From the NCBI GenBank assembly GCA_944322255.1, contig CALUOK010000012.1:1-64000 (forward strand): DNA of 64,000 bases. Reading direction: 5' to 3'. The notes under the pieces are model-generated. The model worked only from the letters and a program-made list of their open reading frames with translations, did no database searches and was not told the origin of the DNA. The first letter of the stretch is position 1. Each line of letters begins with the position of its first letter. This DNA is from Candidatus Methanomethylophilaceae archaeon (lineage in GTDB: Archaea; Thermoplasmatota; Thermoplasmata; Methanomassiliicoccales; Methanomethylophilaceae). Below, piece after piece: positions 52,349-60,137 of the stretch. Both the position numbers and the translations under genes were made by a program.

Positions 52349-52368
52349 CCCGCGTCCGCCGAGCGGAC
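52340..52368. terminator. Nested hairpins containing the DUF2284-gene stop codon
   Basis: CGCGGG-TGA-CCCGCG (52340-52354) puts the stop codon in the loop of a 6-bp perfect hairpin, followed by GTCCGC-CGA-GCGGAC (52354-52368). The next bases, GTTTTCAGAAAAGC, form a weak T-rich end facing the SCP2 gene. Confidence 0.5.
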
Positions 52369-52391
52369 CGGCGTAGGCCGCCGACCCGTTT

Positions 52392-52724
52392 TCAGAAAAG
52401 CTTCTTCAGGAACATCAGGTCGTCGATCTTGCCCTTGACCGCGATCTTCTTCAGGACGTAGGCGCGCATGGGCCTGAGGGTCCCGTCGATGAGTCCGCGG
52501 AGGTTCTCGGGCGTGGTCGTGACCGTGACGTCGGCGTCGTCGAGAAGTCCCGGCTCGAAGTAGTAGATCTTGGCGTTCTTCAGCTTCAGGCTGTAGGACT
52601 CGGTGCCGAGGTCGAGGTTGAAGCTCTTGGAGAGGGGCTCGACCTCCTTCCTGAGGTTCTCGTCCTTCTCCATCTTCCTGTGGAACCTGTCGATGACTTC
52701 CTGGATCTCCTGCTGCATGGTCAT
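52392..52724 (-). CDS. SCP2 sterol/lipid-binding domain protein
   Basis: A stand-alone SCP2-like domain of 110 residues: FNLDLGTESYSLKLKNAKI, ADVTVTTTPENLRGLIDGTLRPMRAYVLKKIAVKGKIDDLMFLKKLF. Members bind hydrophobic ligands such as lipids or acyl-CoA. ATG at 52724 follows GGTGA by six bases. It follows rnhB with a five-base gap; the functional link is unclear. Confidence 0.8.
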   Translation of the reverse strand: MTMQQEIQEVIDRFHRKMEKDENLRKEVEPLSKSFNLDLGTESYSLKLKNAKIYYFEPGLLDDADVTVTTTPENLRGLIDGTLRPMRAYVLKKIAVKGKIDDLMFLKKLF

Positions 52725-52729
52725 GTGTT

Positions 52730-53368
52730 TCACCAATCGCTGATCTTCGTGTTCTTCCTTGCGGACAGCATCTGTCTGACGGGCTCCCACGAGCACCTCA
52801 CATGCTCCGGGGCCCTCCCGTTCTCCCTGATCCACTGGGCGATGAAGTCCATCGTGTAGTGGTCGCTGGGGTACCCGCTCCCGATGTTCGTGCCGAACTC
52901 GGCGCGGATGTCGTCCATCATCCTGTCCCTCGTGACCTTCGCCACGATCGAAGCAGCCGATACGACTGGGTATGTGTCATCCGCTTTATGTTTTGCGATA
53001 ATCTCCGTGCCGGGCACCAAAGCACCCAGCCTCTGGGCGAACGAGGCCTCGTTCACGTCCGGGCAGTCGGCGTAGACCTTCCCCGCGGGTTGCCTGGAGC
53101 AGGCCTCGGCGAACATCCTGAGCTCGACCTCGTTGAGCGACATGGTCTTCCTGCGCTCGTCCACGTCCGCGGCGGAGGCGATGACCACTGTCCATCCGAC
53201 GCAGGCCGTGATCTCCTCGTACATGGCCTCGCGCCTCCTGGGCGTGAGCTTCTTCGAGTCCTTCACCCCGATGGACGTGAGCGGCTCGTCCGATTCCGCG
53301 AAAACGGCTCCGACCACCAGCGGGCCCATCACGGACCCCCTCCCAGCCTCGTCAACCCCGCAGTGCAT
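52730..53368 (-). CDS. rnhB: Ribonuclease HII
   Basis: Cuts RNA in RNA/DNA hybrids and single ribonucleotides. GVDEAGRGSVMGPLVV (catalytic D and E), GVKDSKKLT, KHKADDTYPVVSAASIVAKVTRD and the late SDHYTMDFI (fourth acidic residue region). 212 residues, normal. Divergent from mptA. Confidence 0.95.
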   Translation of the reverse strand: MHCGVDEAGRGSVMGPLVVGAVFAESDEPLTSIGVKDSKKLTPRRREAMYEEITACVGWTVVIASAADVDERRKTMSLNEVELRMFAEACSRQPAGKVYADCPDVNEASFAQRLGALVPGTEIIAKHKADDTYPVVSAASIVAKVTRDRMMDDIRAEFGTNIGSGYPSDHYTMDFIAQWIRENGRAPEHVRCSWEPVRQMLSARKNTKISDW

Positions 53369-53401
53369 GTATGATTACCGATTTAGTTGTAGATGTCTTT
53401 C

Positions 53402-53410
53402 CTTTAAGTT
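53402..53410 (+). promoter_or_regulatory. TATA-like element of mptA
   Basis: CTTTAAGTT is 22-30 bases before the mptA ATG, which has no Shine-Dalgarno sequence; the message is probably leaderless. The ~60-base gap also holds the rnhB promoter. Confidence 0.4.
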
Positions 53411-53431
53411 GATTTCGTATTTCCTCAATCC

Positions 53432-54316
53432 ATGGCTTTGAAATGCGACTTGCAATACGGCAAAGGAGAGGCCGGATACAAGCTCACACGCGTCGGTGTG
53501 AAAGGTGTTCGCAAACCCGTCCTCGTCCACAGGGAGGGTCTCGACGGCACCCTCAACAACGCCCTCAACTGCTCCATCGACATATTCGTCGACCTTCCCG
53601 CGGACCAGAAGGGGTCCCATATGTCCAGGAACGTGGAGGTCCTCAATGAGGTCGTCGAGGAGAGCCTGAGGAACCCCATCACAGCCATCGAGGACATGGC
53701 CGCCGACATCTGCAGGAAGCTCCTCGTCCACCACGAGTACGCCATGACCGCCGACGTCAGCATCTCGTCGGAGTACTTCCGCAGCTCCAAGACCCCCCTC
53801 GGGAGGGACACGTTCGAGATGTTCACGCTCCTCGCCGGAGGCCACATCGTCCGCGACGGACCGCTCACCAAGACCGTCGGAGTAAAGGTCACCGGCATGA
53901 CCGCCTGCCCCTGCGCCCAGCAGACCGTCACCGAGATGCTGGAGTACAGCGGCGACATGCCCGTCATGTCCCACAACCAGAGGAACGTCTGCACCATCAT
54001 GATGACCATGCCCGAGGATGTCACCATCGAGGCGGATGAGCTGATCGACATCGCCCAGGATTCCTTCTCCTCCCCCACGTTCGAGCTCCTCAAGAGGCCC
54101 GACGAGGGACAGGTCGTCATCAACGCCCACAGGAACACCAAGTTCGTGGAGGATGTCGTCAGGGGAGTGCTCGAGAGGATCGTCGAGAGGTTCCCCGAAC
54201 TCCCGGACTGCGTGGACGTCGACGTGATCAGCGACTCCGAGGAGTCCATCCACAAGCACGACGCCTTCGCGGAGAGGGTCGCCACCCTCGGCGAGCTCCG
54301 TCAGGAGAACCAGTGA
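53432..54316 (+). CDS. mptA: GTP cyclohydrolase MptA (methanopterin/tetrahydrofolate pathway)
   Basis: Iron-dependent FolE2-like enzyme that opens GTP to 7,8-dihydroneopterin 2',3'-cyclic phosphate, the first pterin step in methanogens. GVKGVRKPV, IDIFVDLPADQKGSHMSRNVE, the metal cysteine/His region in TACPCAQQ and MSHNQRN. 294 residues. It uses glycine codon GGA and other codons like the fpo and ribosomal genes, a sign of high expression. Confidence 0.94.
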   Translation: MALKCDLQYGKGEAGYKLTRVGVKGVRKPVLVHREGLDGTLNNALNCSIDIFVDLPADQKGSHMSRNVEVLNEVVEESLRNPITAIEDMAADICRKLLVHHEYAMTADVSISSEYFRSSKTPLGRDTFEMFTLLAGGHIVRDGPLTKTVGVKVTGMTACPCAQQTVTEMLEYSGDMPVMSHNQRNVCTIMMTMPEDVTIEADELIDIAQDSFSSPTFELLKRPDEGQVVINAHRNTKFVEDVVRGVLERIVERFPELPDCVDVDVISDSEESIHKHDAFAERVATLGELRQENQ

Positions 54317-54332
54317 TTTTTCAGGGGATCCC

Positions 54333-54352
54333 GGGGCGGCTCCGGCCGCCCC
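54333..54352. terminator. Strong GC hairpin between mptA and the TPD-motif gene
   Basis: GGGGCGGC-TCCG-GCCGCCCC is a perfect 8-bp stem with a four-base loop, 16 bases behind the mptA stop and between converging genes. A TTTTT (54317-54321) precedes it. Confidence 0.55.
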
Positions 54353-54378
54353 GACCCCGTAGAATTCTTTGAAACCGT

Positions 54379-55173
54379 TTACTTCGCCGCCGGGGGCAGC
54401 TGCGCGAGCTCCTCGGGGCTGTACCTCCTCACGGACTTCTCCATGACGGAGATGTCGCAGACGTACACGTCCTCGGGGCACTCCAGGTCGTCCAGGCATC
54501 CAACCCAGTAGACCACGAGTCCGGGACCGAACAGCTTCGTGTAGGGCACCAGCTGCTTCCTGGCGTTGAACCTGAACTCGGTGTTGTCACCGAAGGAGGC
54601 CTTGCTCTCTACCCAGTAGATGGTCTTGCCCTCGTACTCGACGGGCTCGTCCAGCAGGCAGTCGGGGGTCTTGGTGAACTCGGTTCCCCTCAGGTCGTTC
54701 TCGGTCCTGTAGGTGACGCCCTGTCCGTCGAGCCATTCGTGTAGAAGTCCCTCACCCCAGATCCCGCGCTCCCTCTGGCGGTCGTTGGCGGCGGGGGAGT
54801 ACACGATGTCCTTCTCCACGGCCTCCCTGACCTCGTCGGCGGTCTCCTCGGACTCCAGCAGCGACGGGTCGCGGATGTAGCTCCAGAACTCCTTCTTGCT
54901 GGCCCCGTCCTCGAGGAATATGAACATGGCTGTCAGGATCGGCGGGAACTTGTACTTCTTTGAGAGACCCATGATGGATGTGCCCTTGCGCCATTCGTTG
55001 AGCATCTTCTTGGAGTTCTGCTTGACCACGTAGAACCTCTTCTTGACCTCCCTGGTCGTCTTCTGCGTGAACAGGCTGTCCAGCATGCGGGGGTCGTATT
55101 CGGTGGAGAGCCTCTCCACGTCGTCCGCCGTGCGGAGGCTGTTGTAGAGTTCCTTGTATTCGTCGTACCTCAT
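54379..55173 (-). CDS. TPD-motif protein (CDIN1/C15orf41-like nuclease fold)
   Basis: The C-terminal half has FTKTPDCLLDEPVEYEGK followed by IYWVESKASFGD, i.e. the TPD motif and an ExK pair of the PD-(D/E)XK nuclease fold, then FNARKQLVPYTKLFGPGLVVYW. The N-terminal ~120 residues are helical and may hold HTH-like folds (KGTSIMGLSKKYKFPP). Archaeal members of this family are uncharacterised; the human relative is linked to anaemia type I. It ends in TAA, unlike almost all neighbours. Downstream of the flavoprotein gene. Confidence 0.8.
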   Translation of the reverse strand: MRYDEYKELYNSLRTADDVERLSTEYDPRMLDSLFTQKTTREVKKRFYVVKQNSKKMLNEWRKGTSIMGLSKKYKFPPILTAMFIFLEDGASKKEFWSYIRDPSLLESEETADEVREAVEKDIVYSPAANDRQRERGIWGEGLLHEWLDGQGVTYRTENDLRGTEFTKTPDCLLDEPVEYEGKTIYWVESKASFGDNTEFRFNARKQLVPYTKLFGPGLVVYWVGCLDDLECPEDVYVCDISVMEKSVRRYSPEELAQLPPAAK

Positions 55174-55177
55174 CGTA

Positions 55178-56524
55178 TCACAGCTGCCTGCAGAGGTCCT
55201 CCACTGCCGAGATCACGACGTCCTTCACCATCGATGTCGGCGGGCAGTACGCGTTCTCCGAGCGGACCAGGAAGTCCTCGGCTGTCATCCCGTTGACGAT
55301 GGCCGACGTGAGCCAGTCGATGCGGCCGGTGGCCTCCTCGCCCGCGATGATCTGGGCGCCCACGATCCTGTGGGTGGTCCTGTCGGCGATGACCTTGACC
55401 TTCAGCTCCTTCCCGCCGGGGTAGTATCTGGCGCGGGTGAGCCCCTCCGCCTTCCCGGTGGCGACGTCTATGCCGTACCAGGACGCGAGGCCCAGGGACA
55501 GCCCGGTCCCGGCGATCTGCTTGTCTCCGATGACGCTGACCCACGGGCTGGCGACGGGCCCGAAGAGCATCTTCTCCCCTCCGGCGGCGTTGTTGCCCGC
55601 GACGCGGCCCTGCCTGACGGCTGTGGATCCGAGCTGGCTCATGGTGGCGCCCGGCATCACGGCCGACTCGCACTGCATGACGTCCCCGGCGACGAACACG
55701 TCCGGGACCAGCCTGCCCCTCCTGTAGGCGTTGAGCGTGGGGGACGCTATGAGCGCGCCCAGCTGCCCGACGTCGAGTCCGAGAGCCTTGGGGATGTCTA
55801 GGTTGGCGCGGACGCCGGTGGCGAATATCATCAGGCCGCAGGGGTACTCCTGTCCCGCCGCGGTGACGCTCTCCACCTTCCCGTCACCGTTGACCGCCTG
55901 GATGGGGGCCTTCATGACGAACTTTATGCCCCTGTCCTCCAGGTGCCTCTGGATCTCGTCGGCCATGTCCTTGTCGGCAATGCGGGGGATGACCTGGTCC
56001 ATCATCTCGATGACCGTCACATCCTTGCCCATCTCCCTCAGGGAGACGGCGAGCTCGAGTCCGATGACCCCGGCTCCGCCGATGACGACCCTGTCGACGT
56101 CCTTCAGTGCGGCCTGGATGTTCCTGCCGTCGCGGACCGTCCTGACGACGAACACGTTGCGGAGGTCGGTCCCCGTTATCGGGGGGACGAACACCCTTCC
56201 GCCGGTGGCGATCACCAGGGAGTCGTAGGGGTACGTGCCGCCTGCTGCGGTGACCGTCTTGGCCTCCCCGTCGACGGACTCGACCCTGGTCTTCGTGAGG
56301 ACCTTTATGTTGCGTTTCTCGGCGTAGAACTCGGGCCTGTGCATGACAATCTCGTCCCAGGCGCTCCTGCCCTCGATCCCCCAGGGGATGGCGCAGGGCG
56401 AGTAGGCGATGTCCTCGTCCTCTGTGAAAACTGTGATGTCAGCGTCAGGGGATGCCTCCCTGGCGGCGGAGGCGGCGGACATTCCGGCTGCCCCCGACCC
56501 AATGACGATGATTCTCTTTGCCAT
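55178..56524 (-). CDS. CoA-disulfide reductase/NADH oxidase-like flavoprotein
   Basis: Pyridine-nucleotide disulfide oxidoreductase with a single active cysteine: FAD motif IIVIGSGAAGMSAA, YSPCAIPW with C44, NAD(P) motif VVIGGAGVIGLELA, and GDVMQCESAVMPG. The C-terminal dimerisation domain has QLGSTAVRQGRVAGNNA. Relatives reduce CoA disulfide or oxidise NADH with oxygen, useful to an anaerobe under oxidative stress. Four bases upstream of the TPD gene. Confidence 0.88.
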   Translation of the reverse strand: MAKRIIVIGSGAAGMSAASAAREASPDADITVFTEDEDIAYSPCAIPWGIEGRSAWDEIVMHRPEFYAEKRNIKVLTKTRVESVDGEAKTVTAAGGTYPYDSLVIATGGRVFVPPITGTDLRNVFVVRTVRDGRNIQAALKDVDRVVIGGAGVIGLELAVSLREMGKDVTVIEMMDQVIPRIADKDMADEIQRHLEDRGIKFVMKAPIQAVNGDGKVESVTAAGQEYPCGLMIFATGVRANLDIPKALGLDVGQLGALIASPTLNAYRRGRLVPDVFVAGDVMQCESAVMPGATMSQLGSTAVRQGRVAGNNAAGGEKMLFGPVASPWVSVIGDKQIAGTGLSLGLASWYGIDVATGKAEGLTRARYYPGGKELKVKVIADRTTHRIVGAQIIAGEEATGRIDWLTSAIVNGMTAEDFLVRSENAYCPPTSMVKDVVISAVEDLCRQL

Positions 56525-56619
56525 GTGGCTTACCTGCGTTCCCGTATGCGGTGTTGGTAAAAACCTTTACTAAGGGCGCGTGTGTGCGCGGACGCGGTCG
56601 GATGCGCGGGATTCCGACA

Positions 56620-56629
56620 GTCTGGCACA
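56620..56629 (+). promoter_or_regulatory. Intergenic motif GTCTGGCACA, copy 4
   Basis: Exact 10-mer between the divergent flavoprotein and raSEA genes, flanked by CGAC and GTCG. Confidence 0.4.
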
Positions 56630-56735
56630 TATGAGTCGACCGTCCTCTCCGCCCATCTCGAGCCGTCCCGTCGGCGATGCGCCCTGGACCGGTGCAGGCG
56701 GATTGGATGCCAATTCCCTCAAAAAACGCCCAAAC

Positions 56736-56745
56736 AACGCTTATA
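56736..56745 (+). promoter_or_regulatory. TATA box of raSEA
   Basis: GCTTATATCC lies 24-33 bases before the ATG at 56769, implying a leaderless message and supporting that start over longer upstream frames. Confidence 0.55.
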
Positions 56746-56768
56746 TCCCCCTCCTGGATAAGGGTTGG

Positions 56769-57764
56769 ATGATGAAGGAGAAGAGATCGCCTTCCCAGCT
56801 CGAGGCGCTGTGGAAGGAGAGCGACATGTCCAACGGCCGCAAGGTCGACGCCATGGTCGTGATCCTGCGCACCAACGGGTGCTGCTGGGTCAGGCAGGGC
56901 GGATGCACCATGTGCGGCTACCGCGAGGCGTCCCTCAGCAGCGTTTCCGAGGACGACCTGCTCAAGCAGCTGGAGCAGGCGCTGTCCAAGTACAAGGGCG
57001 AGCCCTTCGTCAAGATCTACACGTCGGGGAGCTTCCTGGACGACAACGAGGTGCCGCCGGATGTGAGGAGGCGCTTCTTCGAGGCCTTCGCCGGCTGCGA
57101 GCGCATCCTGTTCGAGAGCCGTCCCGAGTTCATCACCCCCGAGACCCTGGCCGACGTCCCCAAGACGGCGACCATCGCCCTGGGTCTGGAGAGCTCGGAC
57201 CCGGACGTGCTGGCACGTTCCGTCCACAAGGGTTTCACCCCGGACGACATACTGCGTGCGGGCACCCTGATAAAGCAGTCCGGGCTGATGGTCAGGACAT
57301 ACCTTCTGCTGAAGCCCCCGTTCATGACGGAGAGGATGGCGATCGAGGACTCCGTGAGGTCCGCAAGGTTCGCCGCCCCCTTCTCCGACGAGATCTCCGT
57401 GAACCCCCTGAACGTACAGAGGGGCACGTACGTGGAGCGCCTGTGGAAGAGGGGCGAGTTCAGGTCCCCGTGGATCTGGTCCCTCATCGAGGTGTTCAAA
57501 CAGCTGTCTGGCACTGTCGATTCCAGGCTGATGTCGTCGCCCTCCGGCGGAGGAGCGATGAGGGGTGTGCACAACTGCGGCGAGTGCGACCGCAGGGTCC
57601 TCGACGCGGTCGAGAGGTTCAGCTTCACCCAGGACCCGAAGGACCTGGAGGTCGAGTGCGGATGCAGGGAGAGATGGGAGGCCTACATGGAATCGGAGGC
57701 CGTCCTAGGATCCCCCGCCGACCTGGACCGCGATTTCGAAAACGATTTGATTCTAAGGATGTGA
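56769..57764 (+). CDS. Archaeosine-pathway radical SAM protein RaSEA
   Basis: Works with ArcS to turn preQ0-derived lysine-tRNA into archaeosine at position 15. The unusual cluster motif is C39-x6-C46-x2-C49 in CCWVRQGGCTMCGY; KIYTSGSFLDDNE, FESRPEF, ALGLESSDPDVL and the C-terminal cysteine group HNCGECD ... CGCRERW fit the family. 331 residues. Followed five bases later by a small gene. Confidence 0.88.
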   Translation: MMKEKRSPSQLEALWKESDMSNGRKVDAMVVILRTNGCCWVRQGGCTMCGYREASLSSVSEDDLLKQLEQALSKYKGEPFVKIYTSGSFLDDNEVPPDVRRRFFEAFAGCERILFESRPEFITPETLADVPKTATIALGLESSDPDVLARSVHKGFTPDDILRAGTLIKQSGLMVRTYLLLKPPFMTERMAIEDSVRSARFAAPFSDEISVNPLNVQRGTYVERLWKRGEFRSPWIWSLIEVFKQLSGTVDSRLMSSPSGGGAMRGVHNCGECDRRVLDAVERFSFTQDPKDLEVECGCRERWEAYMESEAVLGSPADLDRDFENDLILRM

Positions 57765-57768
57765 GAGC

Positions 57769-58095
57769 GTGGAGTACGACATCAAGAGAGGCTGGTTCAA
57801 GAACATCGAGGGCGACCTGCTCGAGAAGATGATGGAGCAGGTCTTCGGCAACGTGAAGAGGGAGGGCGACCTGCTGGTCTCCACCTACGGGGTCCTCGAG
57901 AGGATCGAGGTCAGGATCCTGGCCAAGGACAAGCTGGACATCGCCACCGTCAACAAGGACGGCTGCTCCGCCGACGACGAGGCCATCCTCGACAGCAAGA
58001 GGCGCCTGAACGAGTTCGCCGAGAAGGCGACGGGGTTCGACGCCAAGGCCCGCATGAAAAGGGCCCAGAAGAAGGCCAAGGAAGGCACCCTCTGA
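57769..58095 (+). CDS. Small conserved protein, DUF5611-like
   Basis: 108 residues with an N-terminal mixed fold (EYDIKRGWFKNIEGD) and a basic helical C-terminus (ARMKRAQKKAKEGTL). I recall it as a small family of Thermoplasmata and Methanomassiliicoccales, but the name is uncertain. GTG start at 57769. It sits between raSEA and the ribosomal operon and may be co-transcribed with raSEA. Function unknown. Confidence 0.65.
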   Translation: MEYDIKRGWFKNIEGDLLEKMMEQVFGNVKREGDLLVSTYGVLERIEVRILAKDKLDIATVNKDGCSADDEAILDSKRRLNEFAEKATGFDAKARMKRAQKKAKEGTL

Positions 58096-58104
58096 GGGTC
58101 CTCC

Positions 58105-58134
58105 CCCCAAACCGCTTCCCCTTCCTTTCTTATT
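58105..58134 (+). terminator. Pyrimidine-rich end signal behind the DUF5611-like gene
   Basis: CCAAACCGCTTCCCC (58107-58121) matches 14 of 15 bases of the element behind fpoN, followed by TTCCTTTCTTATT, a U-rich stretch typical of archaeal termination. Confidence 0.45.
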
Positions 58135-58154
58135 ATAAGGGCGCGAGGGGCAGG

Positions 58155-58162
58155 TTTATATA
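58155..58162 (+). promoter_or_regulatory. TATA box of the L3 ribosomal protein operon
   Basis: TTTATATA, expected start near 58185, giving a leader of about 175 bases before the L3 ATG. Confidence 0.65.
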
Positions 58163-58184
58163 CGACCTACCGTTACAGCCCCTT

Positions 58185-58359
58185 TAGATTGGACATAATA
58201 GTGTCCGACCAGACGCATCGGGCAATGCGAACGCAACCCACGTCTGCCCTGCAGCCTTCGGGTTTCTAGGGGCGAATACGGCGTCACGGTCGGAGATTAA
58301 GACGTTCGTCTGATAAAGCGCGAGGTTAGCGAAGAGACCCTCGCAGGTATGTGTAAAAT
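58185..58359 (+). promoter_or_regulatory. Long structured leader of the L3 operon
   Basis: Hairpins in order: GGACA/TGTCC (58191-58206), GCAT/ATGC (58215-58228) inside GACG/CGTC, AGCC-TTCG-GGTT (58253-58264), AGAC-GTTC-GTCT (58300-58311) and GCGAGG/CCTCGC (58320-58344) just before the L3 start. GCCCCT near 58178 can pair with AGGGGC (58268-58273) if transcription begins earlier. This is much more structure than other leaders in the window; it may be a ribosomal-protein-binding autoregulatory site or a separate small RNA. Confidence 0.5.
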
Positions 58360-59358
58360 ATGCCGCAAAGGAGACGTCCTAAGAGAGGATCCAGGGCATT
58401 CGGCCCTAGGAAGAGAGCGCAGTCGCAGACACCCAGGCTCGACTCGTGGCCCGAGATCAACGGTACCCCCAAGATCCAGGGCTTCGCCGGCTACAAGGCC
58501 GGAATGACCCACGCGTTCATCGTGGACAAGAGCCCCAAGAGCACGACCTCCGGAATGGAGGTCCAGGTGCCCGTGACCGTCGTCGAAGTACCCCCCATGA
58601 AAATCGCAGCCGTCAGGTTCTACGAGAGCAGCATCGTCGGTCTCAAGACCGCCGGTGAGGTCTGGGCCAAAGACCTGGACCCGCTCCTCGGAAGGCGCCT
58701 CAGCGTCCCCAAGAACCACGACGAGGCCACTTTTGCCAGATACGACGGACTGGACATCGAGGATGTCCGTGTCCTCGCCTACACCCAGCCCAAGCTTGTC
58801 TCCGGAGTCCCCAAGAAGGTCCCCGACCTCATGGAGCTCAGGATCGGCGGAGGAACCATCGAGGAGAGGGTCGCCTACGCCAAGCAGATCCTCGGAACCG
58901 AGGTCAACTTCACCGACTTCGTCGCCGAGGGCGCCCTGACCGACGTCATCGCCGTCACCAAGGGAAAGGGATTCCAGGGTGTCACCAAGCGCTGGGGTGT
59001 CAAGCTCCTGTCCCACAGGAACAGCAAGCACCGCCGCGGAATCGGTAACCTCGGTCCCAAGAGACCCGGATACGTCAGGTCCACAGTGCCCGGATCCGGA
59101 CAGATGGGATACCACCAGAGGACCGAGTTCAACAAGAAGATCATCAAGGTCGGCACCGAGGGTTCCGAGGTCACCCCCAAGGGAGGATTCCTCAACTACG
59201 GAGAGGTCAGGAACACCTACGTACTGGTCCACGGCTCCGTTCCCGGGCCCACCAAGAGGCTCATCAGGTTCAGGGACGCCACCAGGATGCCCAAGAAGGC
59301 CGACACCGAGGCCGTCGACGTCACCTACGTCTCGACCGAGTCCAAGCAGGGGGCATGA
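58360..59358 (+). CDS. rpl3: Ribosomal protein L3
   Basis: Large-subunit protein near the peptidyl-transferase centre; 332 residues, normal archaeal length. MPQRRRPKRGSRAFGPRKRA start and the conserved KGFQGVTKRWGVK loop followed by GNLGPKRPGYVR. First gene of the S10-type operon. Its stop overlaps the alternative L4 start (ATGA at 59355). Confidence 0.97.
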   Translation: MPQRRRPKRGSRAFGPRKRAQSQTPRLDSWPEINGTPKIQGFAGYKAGMTHAFIVDKSPKSTTSGMEVQVPVTVVEVPPMKIAAVRFYESSIVGLKTAGEVWAKDLDPLLGRRLSVPKNHDEATFARYDGLDIEDVRVLAYTQPKLVSGVPKKVPDLMELRIGGGTIEERVAYAKQILGTEVNFTDFVAEGALTDVIAVTKGKGFQGVTKRWGVKLLSHRNSKHRRGIGNLGPKRPGYVRSTVPGSGQMGYHQRTEFNKKIIKVGTEGSEVTPKGGFLNYGEVRNTYVLVHGSVPGPTKRLIRFRDATRMPKKADTEAVDVTYVSTESKQGA

Positions 59359-59360
59359 GA

Positions 59361-60137
59361 ATGGCACAGACTAATGTTTACTCTGTAAAGGGAGGAGTCT
59401 CCGGCACAGTGGATGTCCCCGCTGCCTTCGAGACCCCCTACAGGCCCGACATCATCAAGAAGGCGGTCCTCGCAGCCGCCGCCAACAGCAGGCAGCCCTA
59501 CGGACCCGCCGCAAGGTCCGGAATGAGGCACTCCGTCAGCACCTGGGGCAAGGGAAGGGGAACCGCCCGTGTCCAGAGGGTCCACGACGGAAGGAAAGCC
59601 ACCGAGTCTCCCAACAACGTCTCCGGAAGGAGGGCCCACCCGCCACGCCCCGAGAGGAAATGGGAGCAGAAAGTCAACAAGAAGGAGCTCAAGATCGCCC
59701 GCCAGTCCGCTCTCGCAGCCACAGCCTGCGCCGAGTGCGTTAAGGCCCGCGGCCACCAGTTCGACGACTCCGTGTCCTTCCCCATCGTGGTCGAGGACGA
59801 GTTCGTGACCCTCAAGGCCACATCCGACGTCGTCGAGGTCTTCGAGAAGATCGGAATCGGCTACGACCTCGAGCGCGCCAAGGACGGACGCAAGATCCGC
59901 GCCGGAAGGGGAACCATGAGGAACAGGAAGTACCGCACCCCCGTCTCCGTGCTCATCGTCGTCGCCGACGACGAGAGGAACGCTCCCATCTTCAAGAGCG
60001 CATCCAACCTCCCCGGTGTCACCGTCGAGGAGGTCAAGACCCTGAACACGAGCATCCTCGCTCCCGGAGGAGACGCTGGAAGGCTCACCGTCTACACCAA
60101 ATCCGCCATCGACGCAATAGGAGGCTGGACTCAATGA
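59361..60137 (+). CDS. rpl4: Ribosomal protein L4 (L1e type)
   Basis: 258 residues. The extended internal loop is visible (SVSTWGKGRGTARVQRV, SGRRAHPP), with VPAAFETPYRPDIIKKAV at the N-terminus. ATG at 59361 is seven bases after AGGGGG; ATG at 59355 is possible. Overlaps L23 by four bases. Confidence 0.97.
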   Translation: MAQTNVYSVKGGVSGTVDVPAAFETPYRPDIIKKAVLAAAANSRQPYGPAARSGMRHSVSTWGKGRGTARVQRVHDGRKATESPNNVSGRRAHPPRPERKWEQKVNKKELKIARQSALAATACAECVKARGHQFDDSVSFPIVVEDEFVTLKATSDVVEVFEKIGIGYDLERAKDGRKIRAGRGTMRNRKYRTPVSVLIVVADDERNAPIFKSASNLPGVTVEEVKTLNTSILAPGGDAGRLTVYTKSAIDAIGGWTQ

